A program made the translations under genes and the position numbers. The notes beneath the pieces were generated by a model. It saw only the letters and a list, made by a program, of their open reading frames with translations, made no database searches and was not told the DNA's origin. Of a stretch of 64,000 bases of DNA, positions 1-11,335 are shown piece after piece (the stretch's first letter is position 1; every line of letters starts with the position of its first letter). Source of the DNA: Castor canadensis (taxonomy: Eukaryota; Chordata; Mammalia; Rodentia; Castoridae); the NCBI RefSeq assembly GCF_047511655.1, contig NC_133402.1, positions 67,274,951 to 67,338,950 of the forward strand, in the 5' to 3' direction.

Positions 1-1130
1 AATAAGAATAAATGAACACCCAACAGCAAACTGAGCCAAGCTTATGAACAGGCAATTTTCAAAGAAATCCAATTAGTAAGAATTCGCAAACTTCATAGTG
101 CTTTATAAATTCACTTAAAACAGTAATAAAGTCCATTTCTTTCAACTACGGTATTGGTATTGGTGGAAGTATGTATTTTTCAAAAGTAGGGGACAGGGTG
201 ATGAGGTTGAAAAAGTTTCTATCTTTCTGGGTATGGAAAATAGTAATTTATTGAAGATCTATTTAATGGTAGCAGTTGTAAGAAATTTAAGTGCAATCAC
301 ATTTTTCACCACAATTCCACTTCTAAATATTTATTTTGAAGATACACCAACACTTACTTACATTTGCATGAAGGAATATTCACGACAACTTTGTTGAGAA
401 AGCTAAAGAAAACAAGCAGGCTACCTGTTCGGGTAAAGTGTAGCACATGCTTTCAATGGGATGACCACAAAATGAATAGAGCAGATCTACGTTGCTGATG
501 TCAAAGGTTTCTCTCTACATGCTTTATTAATGGAAAAAAATATGCAAAGCTTTGTCCACGGCACATTCCCACTTACCCAGACGTATGGAGATTCTCTGGA
601 AAGTCATACCTAGAACACCGCCAAGAAACAAAGATGCTGGACCTTTGGTTCTACACAATTTTTTTTCTACATAATTTTTTCTACCTTTTTTTTAACAAAA
701 TCTCTTAGATTATAAACAATATGTAAATACATAGGAAAATATACCTAAAATATTTATTTAATCTACAAAACCACATCAAGGTATATTCTTTTCTTAAAAT
801 ACATACTATGCTATTATTTTATTGCCTATAATATATATTTTACATTGCATGTTACCACATATACTACTATTTAAGTACATAAAAATTGAAACACTTGTAC
901 CAAAATCTCAATTACTCTGGTAGAGCTATATATGAATTATTTTGCTTATGGCTTTTTCTTATTTTCTAGGTTTTCTTTAAAAACATTTACAATGAAGTAA
1001 ACATTGTTTTTTATGGAAAAGCCATTGGCAGGTGTCTACAAGACTAGTCCTGGCATGGTCCCATATGCTTTCAAGTCTCTTATTTCAGGAGAGTTATGAT
1101 GAATAAAATATTTAAGTATTCTGTTCCATT
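1..1130. other. Non-genic AT-rich DNA
   Basis: No exon, RNA gene or repeat family is recognised in this stretch. It holds short T-runs near 660-690 and AT-rich sequence throughout. Reading frames are short and have no family signature. Confidence 0.5.
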
Positions 1131-1589
1131 ACGCAGATTATCTTCAATCTTCATTTGTGTGCAGGCTAATCCCCTTTGCTTCTCTCTCTCTTTTTTTATT
1201 CTGTGACTTTTTAACCTCCTCTTCAATTTCTGTTTAACTTTGCTTGCTTTTTTAATTCTCTACTGTAGTGCCATGATTTCTTTCATTCTTTGTTTTTTTC
1301 CTTTTCTTTTGGGGACTCTGGCAGGTCAAAATTTCTTTTCATTTTATTTATTTCATTACCTTTTGTTTTGTCCACGAAATTTGTATTTTTGCTTTGAACA
1401 CTTCATTCTTTTTTTTAAAGCTAATCATTGCTTATATTTTTTATAAGTGAGTAGCTTATTAAATAGCTTTCATCTGTTGGAAAGTTATACTGATTATTTT
1501 ATTTTGCTGTGATGATGATTTTTATCCAAGTTCTCCTAGTGTCTATTTAAAAAAAAAGTTAGTTGGACTTTCCCGGTATTTGAAAGAGT

Positions 1590-1621
<32 letters not shown>

Positions 1622-2135
1622 GTAGTATTCCTGGTGTCTTAATAATATTCCTGCTTCTGGATTTTCATAATGCAAATCTAAATTCTTCTGTGCTGCCCTA
1701 AATTCTATGTGTCGGGGATCTTTCATACAGCGTTACTTTCTCTGTTCCTCTAAACCAAACCCAGCCAGGCCTCCTGCTGCCTCCGTTCACCTCTGTCCCT
1801 GAGGTTCAAAACTAGGATACACATATTTCACTTTGCTGCGTCTCTCATCTTCACAAAGTGTGCACTTGCGGAAGCCTGTGAAATCCGCCAGAACCCAGCC
1901 TCTTGCAGAGGCCTTTCTGGCTGCTGTTTCTCTGTCTTCTTCCCACCAGGCATTTATTAGTTTCCTTGGAAGGTTCGTGTGCCCTGGATTTTGGAGTCTG
2001 CAGTCTCTGATGGCAGCCACACTCAACAGTCTCAGTGCAGTCTTTCATTCTTCTGGTTGCTTTTGGATAAGTGGAAGGAAAAGTCCTCCTGGTGATTACA
2101 CGCACTTGGGAACAAAAATAAAGTTTGAATCTGTT
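1131..2135 (-). repeat. Possible old L1-type 5' relic, antisense
   Basis: The strand is pyrimidine-rich up to about 1500 and then more GC-balanced, with CpGs, between 1740 and 2110. That order resembles an antisense L1: an ORF1-like coiled-coil region followed by the 5' UTR. The confirmed antisense L1 at 58-63 kb has the same layout. Short overlapping frames on both strands at 1787-2105 are not credible genes. It could also be unique DNA, so confidence is low. Confidence 0.3.
1589..1621. repeat. (TTTTG)n simple repeat
   Basis: About six tandem TTTTG units lie in a T-rich flank. Confidence 0.9.
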
Positions 2136-2609
2136 AGTTGGTTTAGTTTATGCTTTCATTTGTACTTTACAAAGGTTTACAAAACATTCCTGTTTCTTCC
2201 AATCACACTCATCCATATTTTCTCCTGGTGCACCCTTAGAATCTCCTTTTGATATGAATCTTTAATTATTTAGCATTGATGTGAAATAAACACTTGAATT
2301 CATCTGTGCAGCAGCTACTAGAATTCTTAGAAAAGTTCACTAAAGATCTATTATTTCAACAACTAAAAAGTCTTGATCAAACATTGTCCATAGTTTATTC
2401 TTACTCTATTTTGTCATTTATGTCACATTAGTCTAATTATTATAGCTTTATGAGGCAGTTTATGTGCTGAAATGTCCATTCTTTTCTTTTTATTGTTGTC
2501 AAAACTGAAATTTCCATTTTCCTAGCATTGATTTGAGATCATTATTGGAACTGAAATAAACTAATACATTAGTGTAATAAGAATTGACATTTTTAAAAAG
2601 TTGTTAAGT
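2136..2609. other. Non-genic AT-rich DNA
   Basis: I see no gene, SINE or structured element here. Stop codons are frequent in all frames. Confidence 0.45.
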
Positions 2610-2702
2610 GGGGGCTGGAAGCATAGCTCAGTGGTAGAGTGTTGGTTTAGTGTACGTGAGGCATTGGGTCTGATCCTCAGCTCTGAAAATCAAACAAACA
2701 CA
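2610..2702 (+). repeat. ID SINE (tRNA-Ala-derived)
   Basis: It starts GGGGCTGGAAGCATAGCTCA and has a pol III A-box-like tagctcagtgg. A B-box-like gggtctgatcc follows, then an A-rich tail with CAAACAAACA. This is the layout of rodent ID elements. The B box departs from GGTTCGANTCC, so this copy is old. Confidence 0.85.
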
Positions 2703-2870
2703 ATGGTCAAGCTTCAGTGCTCTCTATTGGGTTTCTTTTTTTTTCCACCAAAGCTTGTGTTATTCAAGCCAGCTGGATCACTGCTGTTTAAATGTCTTCT
2801 GAAAACTTTTCGCTAAAAGGAGATTCAACATAGTTAAGCATGTGTGTAATGCAGCAATATCGTGAAAAAA

Positions 2871-3428
2871 AGGTCACCTTAAGAGGAGGTCACACGCAAG
2901 AGGGGGAGAGTAAAAGAAGGAAGTTAAGAAGGTGAGTATGGTTGATGGGCTGTCTATATAATAGTGAATACAGAATTATTAAACCTGTTGAAACCACCAT
3001 AAGAAGGGAACTAAGGTAGAAAGAAGAAACACAGAGGAGATGAACCAAATTGAGTTATAATACATATATAAGTGGAGATGTCACTGTGTGGCCATCTTAA
3101 ACAAGCAGAAACGTCAAATTTTGTTTTTTACAAAATCAAAGAACAGGAAGGAAGTACAGGTTCTGCCTCGCGGGCGAGGGATGGGGGAGGTGGTACCAGT
3201 GAGAGGGGGGAGGAGGTGGGGAAAGGGTGTGGGAGGGTGAAAATGGTGCAAATGCTCTGTACACGTGTGTATAAATTGAAAGTGAGACCTGTTAAACTAT
3301 TTTAAGAATGGAGGGAAGGGGGATGAAGGAGAATGGTGGAGAGGGTAAATTAAAGTACGATGTATTTGGTATATTGTAAGAAACTTTGTAATGCTACAAT
3401 GTTCCCCCACCCAGCACAATAAAAAAAT
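2871..3428 (+). repeat. Purine-rich retroelement 3' end, copy A (dimeric)
   Basis: It shares many blocks with 10560-10998 and 41872-42240: a 'gatgaacca' block, 'cagcacaa(caat)aaaa' at the end, and a GGGAGG-rich centre. It ends in AATAAA followed by A. Inside it are two related halves. Each begins 'cctgttgaaac' (about 2980 and 3284) and runs through a purine tract to a 'gaaatgtcac'-like block. The polarity, poly(A) signal and purine tract suggest an L1-type 3' UTR or a non-autonomous derivative. The exact family is not known to me. Confidence 0.7.
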
Positions 3429-3635
3429 ATGTATAAGGGGCTTTACTAACAACTTGACTTCCTTTAGATTTCTTGGATAACAAAATTTTCCTCTCGAAAC
3501 TTAGAAGTCAATTTCTGTTGACTCCACGCATTCCAAATGGTGAAAGAGATGTCTTCGTAGTACCTAAAGTCTCTATTTGTAGGTAGCCTAGGTTTTTCCC
3601 CTGGGGACAATGTCATTTTAAAGGATGGGCAATTT

Positions 3636-3724
3636 AGGAGTTAGCTGTGACTCAAGAAGTAGAGTTCTTGCCTATGAAATTCAAGACCCCAAGTCCAATC
3701 CCCAGTGCCACCAAAGAAACAAAT
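3636..3724 (+). repeat. ID-like SINE, degenerate
   Basis: The order is 'agctgtgactcaagaagtag' (A-box side), then 'ttcttgcctatgaa', 'caagtccaatcccc' (B-box side) and 'agtgccaccaaagaaac'. This matches the tRNA-like ID half of the B1-ID elements elsewhere in the window. Confidence 0.7.
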
Positions 3725-3995
3725 GGGGTAGATATGATTATAAACCAGGGACTGTGGGGGGGAGACCACCCTCACACAGGAAAGGAGAGGGTGAAGGGTA
3801 TGAACATAATTGAAATACCTAATGTATATGTATGAAAATAGCACAATGAAATCCAACAAAACTGGAGAATATGGAGGAGGAGAAGAATTAAAAGAATAAC
3901 ACAAGGAGGTGAATTTGATCTAACAATGTGCTAAGCCTATGAGGAAATGTCACAACAAACCCCTTTGTACAATGGATTTATGCTGATAAATAGAA
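3725..3995 (+). repeat. Purine-rich retroelement 3' end, variant
   Basis: It reads 'gagggtgaagggtatgaaca', 'gtatgtatgaaaatagcaca'-like blocks, a gagga-rich tract, then 'aggaaatgtcacaacaaacc' and 'gctgataaatagaaa'. This is the same architecture as the repeat at 2871-3428 and, inverted, at 43405-43680. It directly abuts the ID-like SINE upstream. Confidence 0.6.
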
Positions 3996-4579
3996 AAAAA
4001 TGGGCAGTTCAAAGAAGCTTTGTTTCACAGGACTGTATTGGAGTCAAAATCCAGGAAAGTTTATCATATTTTAAAGCCATGTTTTCCTTGATTTGTGCTG
4101 GTTTCACCCCATCTGTTGTGTTGGTGGTGATGTGCGTAGGCACCCAGTGAAATGTCAGTGAGAGAATTTTATTCAAATGGAAAAGTCACCCCTCCAAACA
4201 CTGATGGAGTGTCTATCTTAAGAGTACCCTTCTCTGATGATAAGCACTTGCCACTATAAAAAATGATATCTTATTCTTTGAAGAACTGTTAAGTTTTCCC
4301 ATTTTAATATGAAAAGCAAGTTAATAAAGAACCCAGGATATCACATTTTAGTCAGAGAAAATGAGTTCAGACTAAAATGTCTGGAGAAGTTCTTGTTGGA
4401 AGTTATTTTGAAATTAGTCCCAACGAAGTTTTTTTTTTTTTTTTTTTTGCAGGAATGATTCCTGAAGAAAACTTATTATTTCAAGATTATTATCCTTTAA
4501 AAATAGCAGTAACAAGAGTTTTCTGTTCAAATATGCAAGTAAAATTATCTACATACTTTACAGACACACCTCAGATAAA
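3996..4579. other. Non-genic DNA with a 20-nt T-run
   Basis: There is no gene signal. A homopolymer of 20 T lies at 4429-4448. The frame running through it and the downstream B1 (4377-4808) is a chance ORF. Confidence 0.5.
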
Positions 4580-4715
4580 ATTACACAGTAGCCAGGTTCA
4601 TCATTTTAGGTACATACCTGTAATCTTAGCACTCAGAAGGCTGAAGCAAAAGCATGGCAAGTTTAAGGCCAGTCTGGGCTATACGCAAGAACCTGTCTCC
4701 AAAAGCATTACACAG
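4580..4715 (+). repeat. B1 SINE with 9-bp target-site duplication
   Basis: The 7SL-derived body starts at about 4589 with 'gccaggttcatc'. It contains the B1 landmarks 'cctgtaatcttagcactcag', 'ggctgaagcaaaagcat' and 'ggccagtctgggctata', and ends near 'cctgtctccaaaa'. The exact direct repeat attacacag flanks it at 4580-4588 and 4707-4715, the scar of L1-driven insertion. The span given includes both duplications. Confidence 0.92.
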
Positions 4716-5031
4716 AAAACAAATTATTTAATATTTGTTGAATCTGATTCTTCCATTTCATCCACGATTCACTGTTTCAGGGGTGTGAATAGAACTCTAG
4801 TTGCCTGAAAGAGTTATTCACCTTTCAAGAGGGCTTGGCTTCCTCCCAGAGATAGTTTACCCAGGGACACTGTGAATGACAAAGTGAAAAAATATTTACC
4901 TGTATCTTGTCTAGTAATAGGTTTTAGTGTCTTTTAAATGCATAAGTGTAATCAGTCACAGTTAATACAGAATTTAACTGAAGGCAATCAAAGAGTACAT
5001 GATATGTTTAAATTCAATTTCTTTTCACTGC

Positions 5032-5137
5032 TTTTTGGTCATACTGGGGTCTGAATTCAGGCCTTCACTCTTGTCTGAATTCAGGCCTTCACTCTTGCTA
5101 GGCAGGTGCTCTGTCATTCGACACATGCCCCCAGCCC
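5032..5137 (-). repeat. ID-like SINE, antisense, with 24-bp internal duplication
   Basis: The reverse strand reads 'gggctgggggcatgtgtc', an A-box-like region, 'agagcacctgcctagcaaga', then the B-box side and an A-rich tail. The 24-nt block carrying the B-box side is exactly duplicated in tandem (5050-5073 and 5074-5097). Confidence 0.85.
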
Positions 5138-5429
5138 TTCCTTTTTACTTTTCTGATGTGTTTCTGAGGAAGTTGTATCTGTTTCCTTTTCCACCTAAGC
5201 ATATTGTACTGATTGTCTCCTATACCTAAGATGTTCATTATTCCACCACTACCTTTCTTTTACAGATTCTTTTAATCTTTTTTAAACTGGATCTTGACTT
5301 CCTTTGTTCAAGCATGTCTAGTTGTTAAACCTGAAACACCATTCACTGGACTCAGTACATAACATAGTCAATTTGGAGATTATAGACAAGTTACTCTAAC
5401 TCTTATATGCTACATACATTTTTCTGTTA

Positions 5430-5960
5430 TTATAATAAGGACAGAAGACTAAAGCATTTGAAAGAGGGATGAGCAGATGCTGAAGTTGGAAGGAATTGTA
5501 TGATGAGTTTGGGGTTATGATAAAATCATTCTTCCCTTAGTATAGAGAATGAATTGGTGGCAGAAAGGGTGGCTAGTCTGAGAAATATTTAGAAACTAGA
5601 ATTGACAAGACTTGGCGATGGATTGAATAAGAGGTGATTCTTGGTTTGCTGGCCTAATGGAATGGATACATCTTTTGCTTTATTTGGGGAAAATAAGGTT
5701 TTGGGGAAAAAATGCCAGAAGATGTCTTAAGTTAGAAGTATCTTGAAGACATTTAGGTGGAGGCATCCAGAGGGAGCTGGGTTCTTGGACCTGAAAAACG
5801 CCTGAGATAAACATTTGGGAGTCATATGGCTTTAGTTAAGCAGTTAAACTATACACCTGAAAAAGTTTTCATAGGGAGATATTATAAAATAGTATGGGAA
5901 CAGGGCCCCATACCTAGTCTAGAATAATTATACTACAAAAGATCAATTTGGGCAGATATG
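5430..5960 (-). repeat. Ancient LINE-2-like relic, antisense
   Basis: Phrases such as 'gagaaatatttagaaactag', 'gacttggcgatggattgaat', 'ggtggaggcatccagaggga' and 'tttgggagtcatatggc' match, by my recognition, an old and very common mammalian repeat. I associate it with L2, in antisense, but the subfamily is uncertain. It is strongly diverged and has no ORF. Confidence 0.45.
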
Positions 5961-6831
5961 TCTACAACCAAGATTTATGAATCACCAAGAAGTTAGGAAA
6001 ATGAAATTCTACTACAAGTCAAGCCAAGAAAAGACACTTTTCTAAATTATTAAACTTCTCTAGAAGTTCTCAAGAGTGTGATATCTGGCTGATGGTTCAA
6101 GTAGATTTAAAAACATCTCTTTTTCAAGGAGACCCGTGGAAATTTCAGCTAGAGTTATTTTAGCAGAGTGACAGAAAGTCCAGTTTTTATTTAGTCACCA
6201 AGAGATGGGAACAGACCACTTACAAAAATTATACTCGTGTGGACCACCTGTGACCTACCGTTGCTATCTTCAGTCTTACTTTGTTGGTAACGGCAATTAC
6301 CCTTCCTTTTCTGCTTGCTATTTTCTTCACCACCTTGGCTCATTTTCTACCCTTCTTCCTTGGTTCTTTTCTGGTTCTGATTGAGGGTTTGCATCTCCAT
6401 TTGGTCTTCTCTCCCACTCTCTCTTTTCCAATTTTGCTTTGTTATTTGAGAAGACACCTTGCAGGACCTAAGGACTGATTTGAGCTACACTATCAATGTA
6501 AGACAGGTGCACACAGTTGATCTGTGAAACTTCCAGAAAGTTCTTGTTTTATCCCCAGGAGGCACACTTTTCTTTACATTTCTCATTAGTGAATAATTTG
6601 ATGAAATTGGAGAGCATAATTTGTTCTAAAAAATATTAATAACACATGTGCCCTATGTTGAGAAGGCCCCAAACATTCTAACAGACCAAGATAAACTACA
6701 AATTAGAGTCATGGTGAAAAATTTCCCTTAAAATTTTTAATCACAGGACAATGGCAAAATTCAAAAACAGCTGTATTTTTTTATTTGAAGGAGGTATGAG
6801 GAAAAATATAGCAATATTGAGTTCCTAACCT
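5961..6831. other. Non-genic DNA
   Basis: I recognise no exon or repeat. The 65-residue frame at 6281-6478 is rich in Leu/Phe from pyrimidine-rich DNA and has no domain. Confidence 0.45.
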
Positions 6832-7035
6832 CTAGTAGGCATTGTGCTAGCTATTCTATGTACTTTCTCACTTAATCTTCACAAAGCCTTTTTAGGTAGA
6901 TTGTGTTATCCTTCTAGTGTTTCAATTCAGGATCAAGACTGCTTAGTCAGTTTTACTGGGCATACAAAGTTAATAGATGATAGAAACAGGACTCTGGTTT
7001 AGGTTACTACAACACCTAATTACTAACACTTTATT
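6832..7035 (-). repeat. MIR-type SINE, antisense
   Basis: The antisense MIR order is visible: 'ggcattgtgctagctattct', 'ctcacttaatcttcacaaag', 'taggtagattgtgttatcc', and an end with 'aggactctggtttaggt'. It is ancient and heavily diverged. Confidence 0.55.
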
Positions 7036-9235
7036 CAAAAGTTAAGTTACAAAAGAATTTACCCAGATCGTAATTTTAAATAATTTAATTTACCGCATCT
7101 GGTGAACTTCTGGTATCTGTGTATATTTCAAAATAAAAATGCGCACTTTCCTTTTAGAGATATAACGAACCATGGATTCAGTAGCTTCAAATACAATGAA
7201 GTCGTGTACTATGCTTTGGCTCTGAAATCACAATGTAAAATATTCCTTAAATAATCTTCTCTACCCATCACATTTTTAAACATCAATTTTTAACCTTACA
7301 ATTTCATTAATGATGGACTCTCTAAATCATTCCAGTAGCTTGTACACACATAGTGGTTAACAAATTATATGACCTTTTTCATAGTCAATGCAAAGACAGA
7401 GTCTTATGATGCTTTTGTTACATCAAAGGGAAATCAATATTACCAATATTGATTTCAATATTACCATGTAAATGACTATTCCTGAAAATCAAGACTCATC
7501 AAAAACATGACAAATCCAAGTTGTCATTGGAAGGCAAGGGGGAAAAATAAAACATGTTATTCACAAGAATGATTATTTTTGAATTTACTGGGTTCATATT
7601 GAGTTGATAAATCTTGGCTCTCTACAATAGAGCTTACAATTGTATAACTGCTAATTTATGTTAAAATTTAAACAAAAAGGCTGATAAAACTGCATATTTA
7701 TACAAAATTATGATTTTTTTCATTTTTCTGAGTTGCCATTGCTTCAAAACTTTGGTGGTTAGGGCAGAAATTTTATATTTCTAATTTTTTCATATCAGAT
7801 AGAAAAAATTTTTTTTCTGAAACTTAGTAATCACTGAACTTAAAATTGATCAGTTTGTTTTAAAATTTGTAATAATAGACTACATTTTGATTTCATAAGA
7901 AATGCTTCCATATGTGAACCCTACAGTACATTTGTAATGACTCTTTTTTATAGAAATATATCATTTAGCTTTTCCTCTCTTTGTGCTTCTAGATGCTTCA
8001 TTTTTTTGGCTATAGAAAGAAGTAGGCACCTAACATTGTTTAATAAATGCTATTTCTTTAGTGACAACCAATAGTTATGTGTTTAAAATATATTGCAAAT
8101 AATTAGGAAAGTGTTGAAAGTATACTTTGTTTCCATTTCAGCCATTTTAATGTGAAACTAACTCAGGTTAAGAAATGATATTACAGTTTAGGTCAACTAC
8201 AATTTATGATCTCACCCCACTTCTCTGTTTTACTTTCCCCTTCCCAGTTGCTTTAAGGAATGTGGCTCTCAGTAAGTTACATTTATTTTGAAACAAAAAT
8301 ATAGTTCAAAACAAGTTTCATTGCCAGTGGGTATTTTCTAAAGGTGCCTGTGTTTTTTTAAGAAGTTGTGATTTATTTACACATTCCGTCTCTCAAAGCC
8401 ACTCTGTTCTTCATAATAAAATCTTCAAATGAAGGGTCTGCTCATGGAGCAATGTTGATATAGTATGAAGAGTTAAACAGAGTACTTGTTTGTCTTAAGA
8501 GTTCCCAAGATTATTTCATCTAAGTAAAAATACGACAATTGCTATTGTCATTACACACTTGAAACTTTGAAAGTATTCAGGGAAACTTAAAATGATACAC
8601 AATTTCTTTAACATCTAACCAAGCCCTATTGCACTTCTGTCAGTCAATGAAACTACTCATTTTAATTGTATGTGATAATGACCTTGAAAAATAACCCAGC
8701 TTTTTATCTGACTGACCGTAATTATTTTCTTATTGAGTTGACTTCTTCACCCACACAGACTCATTTATCCAGATATTTAATTCTGAATTTGGAGGGAAAA
8801 ATCAAGGTCAAAACCTCTCTAAAATGTAAATCAGTTATTAAAAAATATATTCTACATGTGTCTTCATTTAAGACATAAGTAGCTTAAAGTTATTTTGAAA
8901 ATTCATGTTTTTTTAAATGTGTAGAATAGCAAAAGCAATTTGTCTCAGACTTAATAATTTGTAGATAAAATTTTCAACTCAACTGAAATCATTATTCTCC
9001 TTTTATGGTGTATTAGACAACAAAGTGTGACTTGCTGATTAAACTGATATCATTTTATGTGATATTTTCACAAGCTCACTAGAAAAATGAGAGATTAGTT
9101 GGTCAGACTTTACATATTCTGTATCAAAATAAATCAACGCGTGAATGAAATCTCTTGTAAAACTTTTCTGAGACTGTGCAAAGCTTCCAGTAGCCTAGAT
9201 AAAAATCGTAACAAGGAGAAACTGACAGTGGAGCA
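7036..9235. other. Non-genic AT-rich DNA
   Basis: No gene, SINE or LINE is recognised. It contains a perfect 12-bp inverted repeat (7430-7456, listed separately). The 70-residue frame at 8666-8878 has no features of a gene. Confidence 0.5.
7430..7456. repeat. Perfect inverted repeat, 12-bp arms, 3-nt loop
   Basis: The arm gaaatcaatatt (7430-7441) is followed by acc and then its exact reverse complement aatattgatttc (7445-7456). A further caatatta follows directly. It is AT-rich and could extrude, but no function is evident. Confidence 0.9.
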
Positions 9236-9306
9236 ATGCAAAAATCATCCAGCACAATTACTTGGAATATAGTAGGTTCTCAGTAAAGTTTGTTGAATCA
9301 ATTGAA
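9236..9306 (+). repeat. MIR/L2 3'-tail-like fragment
   Basis: 'ttggaatatagtaggttctc', 'agtaaagtttgttgaatca' resembles the common 3' tail of MIR/L2 (...atagtaggtgctcaataaa...). It is short, so the call is tentative. Confidence 0.4.
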
Positions 9307-10559
9307 AGAAGACATATTAGCAAATAGGGAGAAATATTTGCATGTATTTTTAATATTGAGTGACGTGGTATAGCTTTAATATCTCAGCATTTTGAAAGAC
9401 TTCCTTCATTTCATTTACTTAACTTTGCTTTAATTGATTTTTCAGAGAATTCCTTATGGTGGTAATGATTCCCCAGGGTGCCAATTTTGAATCATGCTTT
9501 GCTTGATTTTTTAAAAAATCAACCAGCTTAGGCAAATGCATGAGTCTAGGAAGAAATGTATTCAAATATTTCCTTTAGTATTATGTCTAAATTTTATGTT
9601 TATTGCTGGTTTAAAATGAGGCACTTTAAACACAGGTTTAGTGTACAGCTGATAGCATTCTTATCTCACAGAATCATCCAGGATATAACCAAAATTATTA
9701 ATGAAAGCAATATTGAGTATAGTTTTGTTCTGACAGATTCCACTGGTGGAAACAGGCTCAGGTGTGACCAAATTTGAGGTTTTGGTTGTTCATCTTCCTG
9801 GGCTCATCTACTTTTCCAAGGTTAGTAGGCTAAAAGTAATAACTCAATATATCATGTGCAAAGAAACCTGGGTAAATACTAGTGGTAGCAAATAAACTTA
9901 TAAAATGCATGGTTTTTGTAAGGTGTTTTATTTGAAGCAATCAGTAGAGGGACATTTCATGGACACTATTTGTTGAATCCCTCTCACCTTGATGTCCTAG
10001 AACCAGCTGGTTCTTCTTCTTCTCTGCAACAGAGGATTTCAGGAATGTGGCAAGTTAAGTTACTAAACACAGCCATTATTTTTTAAAGCAAAACAAATAA
10101 GTTATAGAAACTTACCACAAGATCAATACTCAAAACTCATCAATTCCTAGTTTTTTTTCTATATTTCAGGATTTTGAGGGATTTTAAAAATAATTATTGA
10201 ATGTGTACATTAGAAAGAACAAGGTATATATCAACATTTTTCAGCATTTCCTGTGGGAGCTAGCAGAAACTAGCAATATTATAAGTGCTGAGCGCTTCCT
10301 AAACCTCAGGTTCTCTGGTAAGTGCTTACTGTGTCTTCTGTGAATTGCTGCAGAACAGTTACAACCTTGTCCAGATTTTATAGGTGACTGGAGTGTGACT
10401 GTCATTGATTGGGAAGTGAATCATGAACATTTTGACAACACAGGATATGGAACCACATTGCACGATATAATATGGAATACTACTTTATACAACACAATTA
10501 GGTTCAATGGTGTACCTCTTTCCACCTCTGCATTGGTAGCTTGAAAATGGTGATGGTGG
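9307..10559. other. Non-genic DNA
   Basis: I see no supported gene or repeat. The 73-residue frame at 9556-9777 lacks family features and credible splice context. Confidence 0.45.
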
Positions 10560-10998
10560 AAGAGTTTAGAAAAAGGGGAGGGGGGGAAAGAACTAAAATA
10601 GGAAGAAGGAAAAAAGAGAAGATGAACCAATTCAGGTTATAAAGCATGTATACCTGGAAATGTCATAAGGAAACTCCCTGTGCAACTATCTTAAACAAAA
10701 ACATTATTTTTTTCTTTTACAAAATCGGAAAACAGGAGGGCCTCTAGGGGTAGGTACCTCTGGGAGTGGGGAGGATATAAGGAAAGGGTGTAGGAGAGTG
10801 AATATCCCACAAATACTGTGTACTCATGTATAAAAATGGAAAAATGAGACCTGTTGAAACTATTCCAGGAATGGAGGGAGGGGCAATAAAGGAAATGATG
10901 GAAGGGGTGAATTCAACTATGTTATATTTGATATATTGCAAGAACTTTTGTAAATGCCACAATGTACTCCCACCCAGCACAACAATAAAAAAATTTTG
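10560..10998 (+). repeat. Purine-rich retroelement 3' end, copy B (dimeric)
   Basis: It starts in a GGGGAGGGGGGG-containing tract. It then runs through 'gatgaaccaattcaggttat', 'caactatcttaaacaaaaac', 'agacctgttgaaactattcc', 'gatggaaggggtgaattcaa' and 'cccacccagcacaacaataa', and ends in A. It is collinear with copy A (2871-3428) and copy C (41872-42240). A separate A-run follows at 11006-11020. Confidence 0.75.
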
Positions 10999-11029
10999 AC
11001 CAGTTTAAAAAAAAAAAAAAGAGTTTACA

Positions 11030-11254
11030 CCATGGAACTCAACCAGTGCAGCCAGCTGAGGGGTGCAGATCTCATGGAACACGCACATGGCAACAGACAT
11101 TGAAGTCCAGAGACACTGATTTCAATGGCCCACATAACTCATCGAGACATTAGCACCAACATGCACTGGATGATAAGCCAGCCTTTCAGGGTGGCTGTGG
11201 TAGCGAGGCTGTGGTTAGCAATTGCTAACCTATGGTTTTGCCAACGTATCTTCC
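11030..11254. other. Unassigned sequence between two repeats
   Basis: This moderately GC-balanced stretch is not recognised. It may be part of an older repeat that includes the adjacent antisense MIR-like end. Confidence 0.3.
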
Positions 11255-11335
11255 TTTTCCAGAGTTATGATTTGAACTCAGGCCACTCTGGCTCTAAAGC
11301 CAGAACTCTAATTGCACTACTCACCAACCAGCAAA
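11255..11335 (-). repeat. MIR-type tRNA-like head, antisense
   Basis: 'ttatgatttgaactcaggcc', 'actctggctctaaagccaga' and 'actctaattgcactac' mirror the MIR 5' head (…gagccagactgcctgggttcaaatcc) in antisense. Confidence 0.55.

Noticed and set aside
4377..4808. 143-codon plus-strand frame
   Set aside because: Crosses a 20-nt T-run and a B1 SINE; chance open frame.
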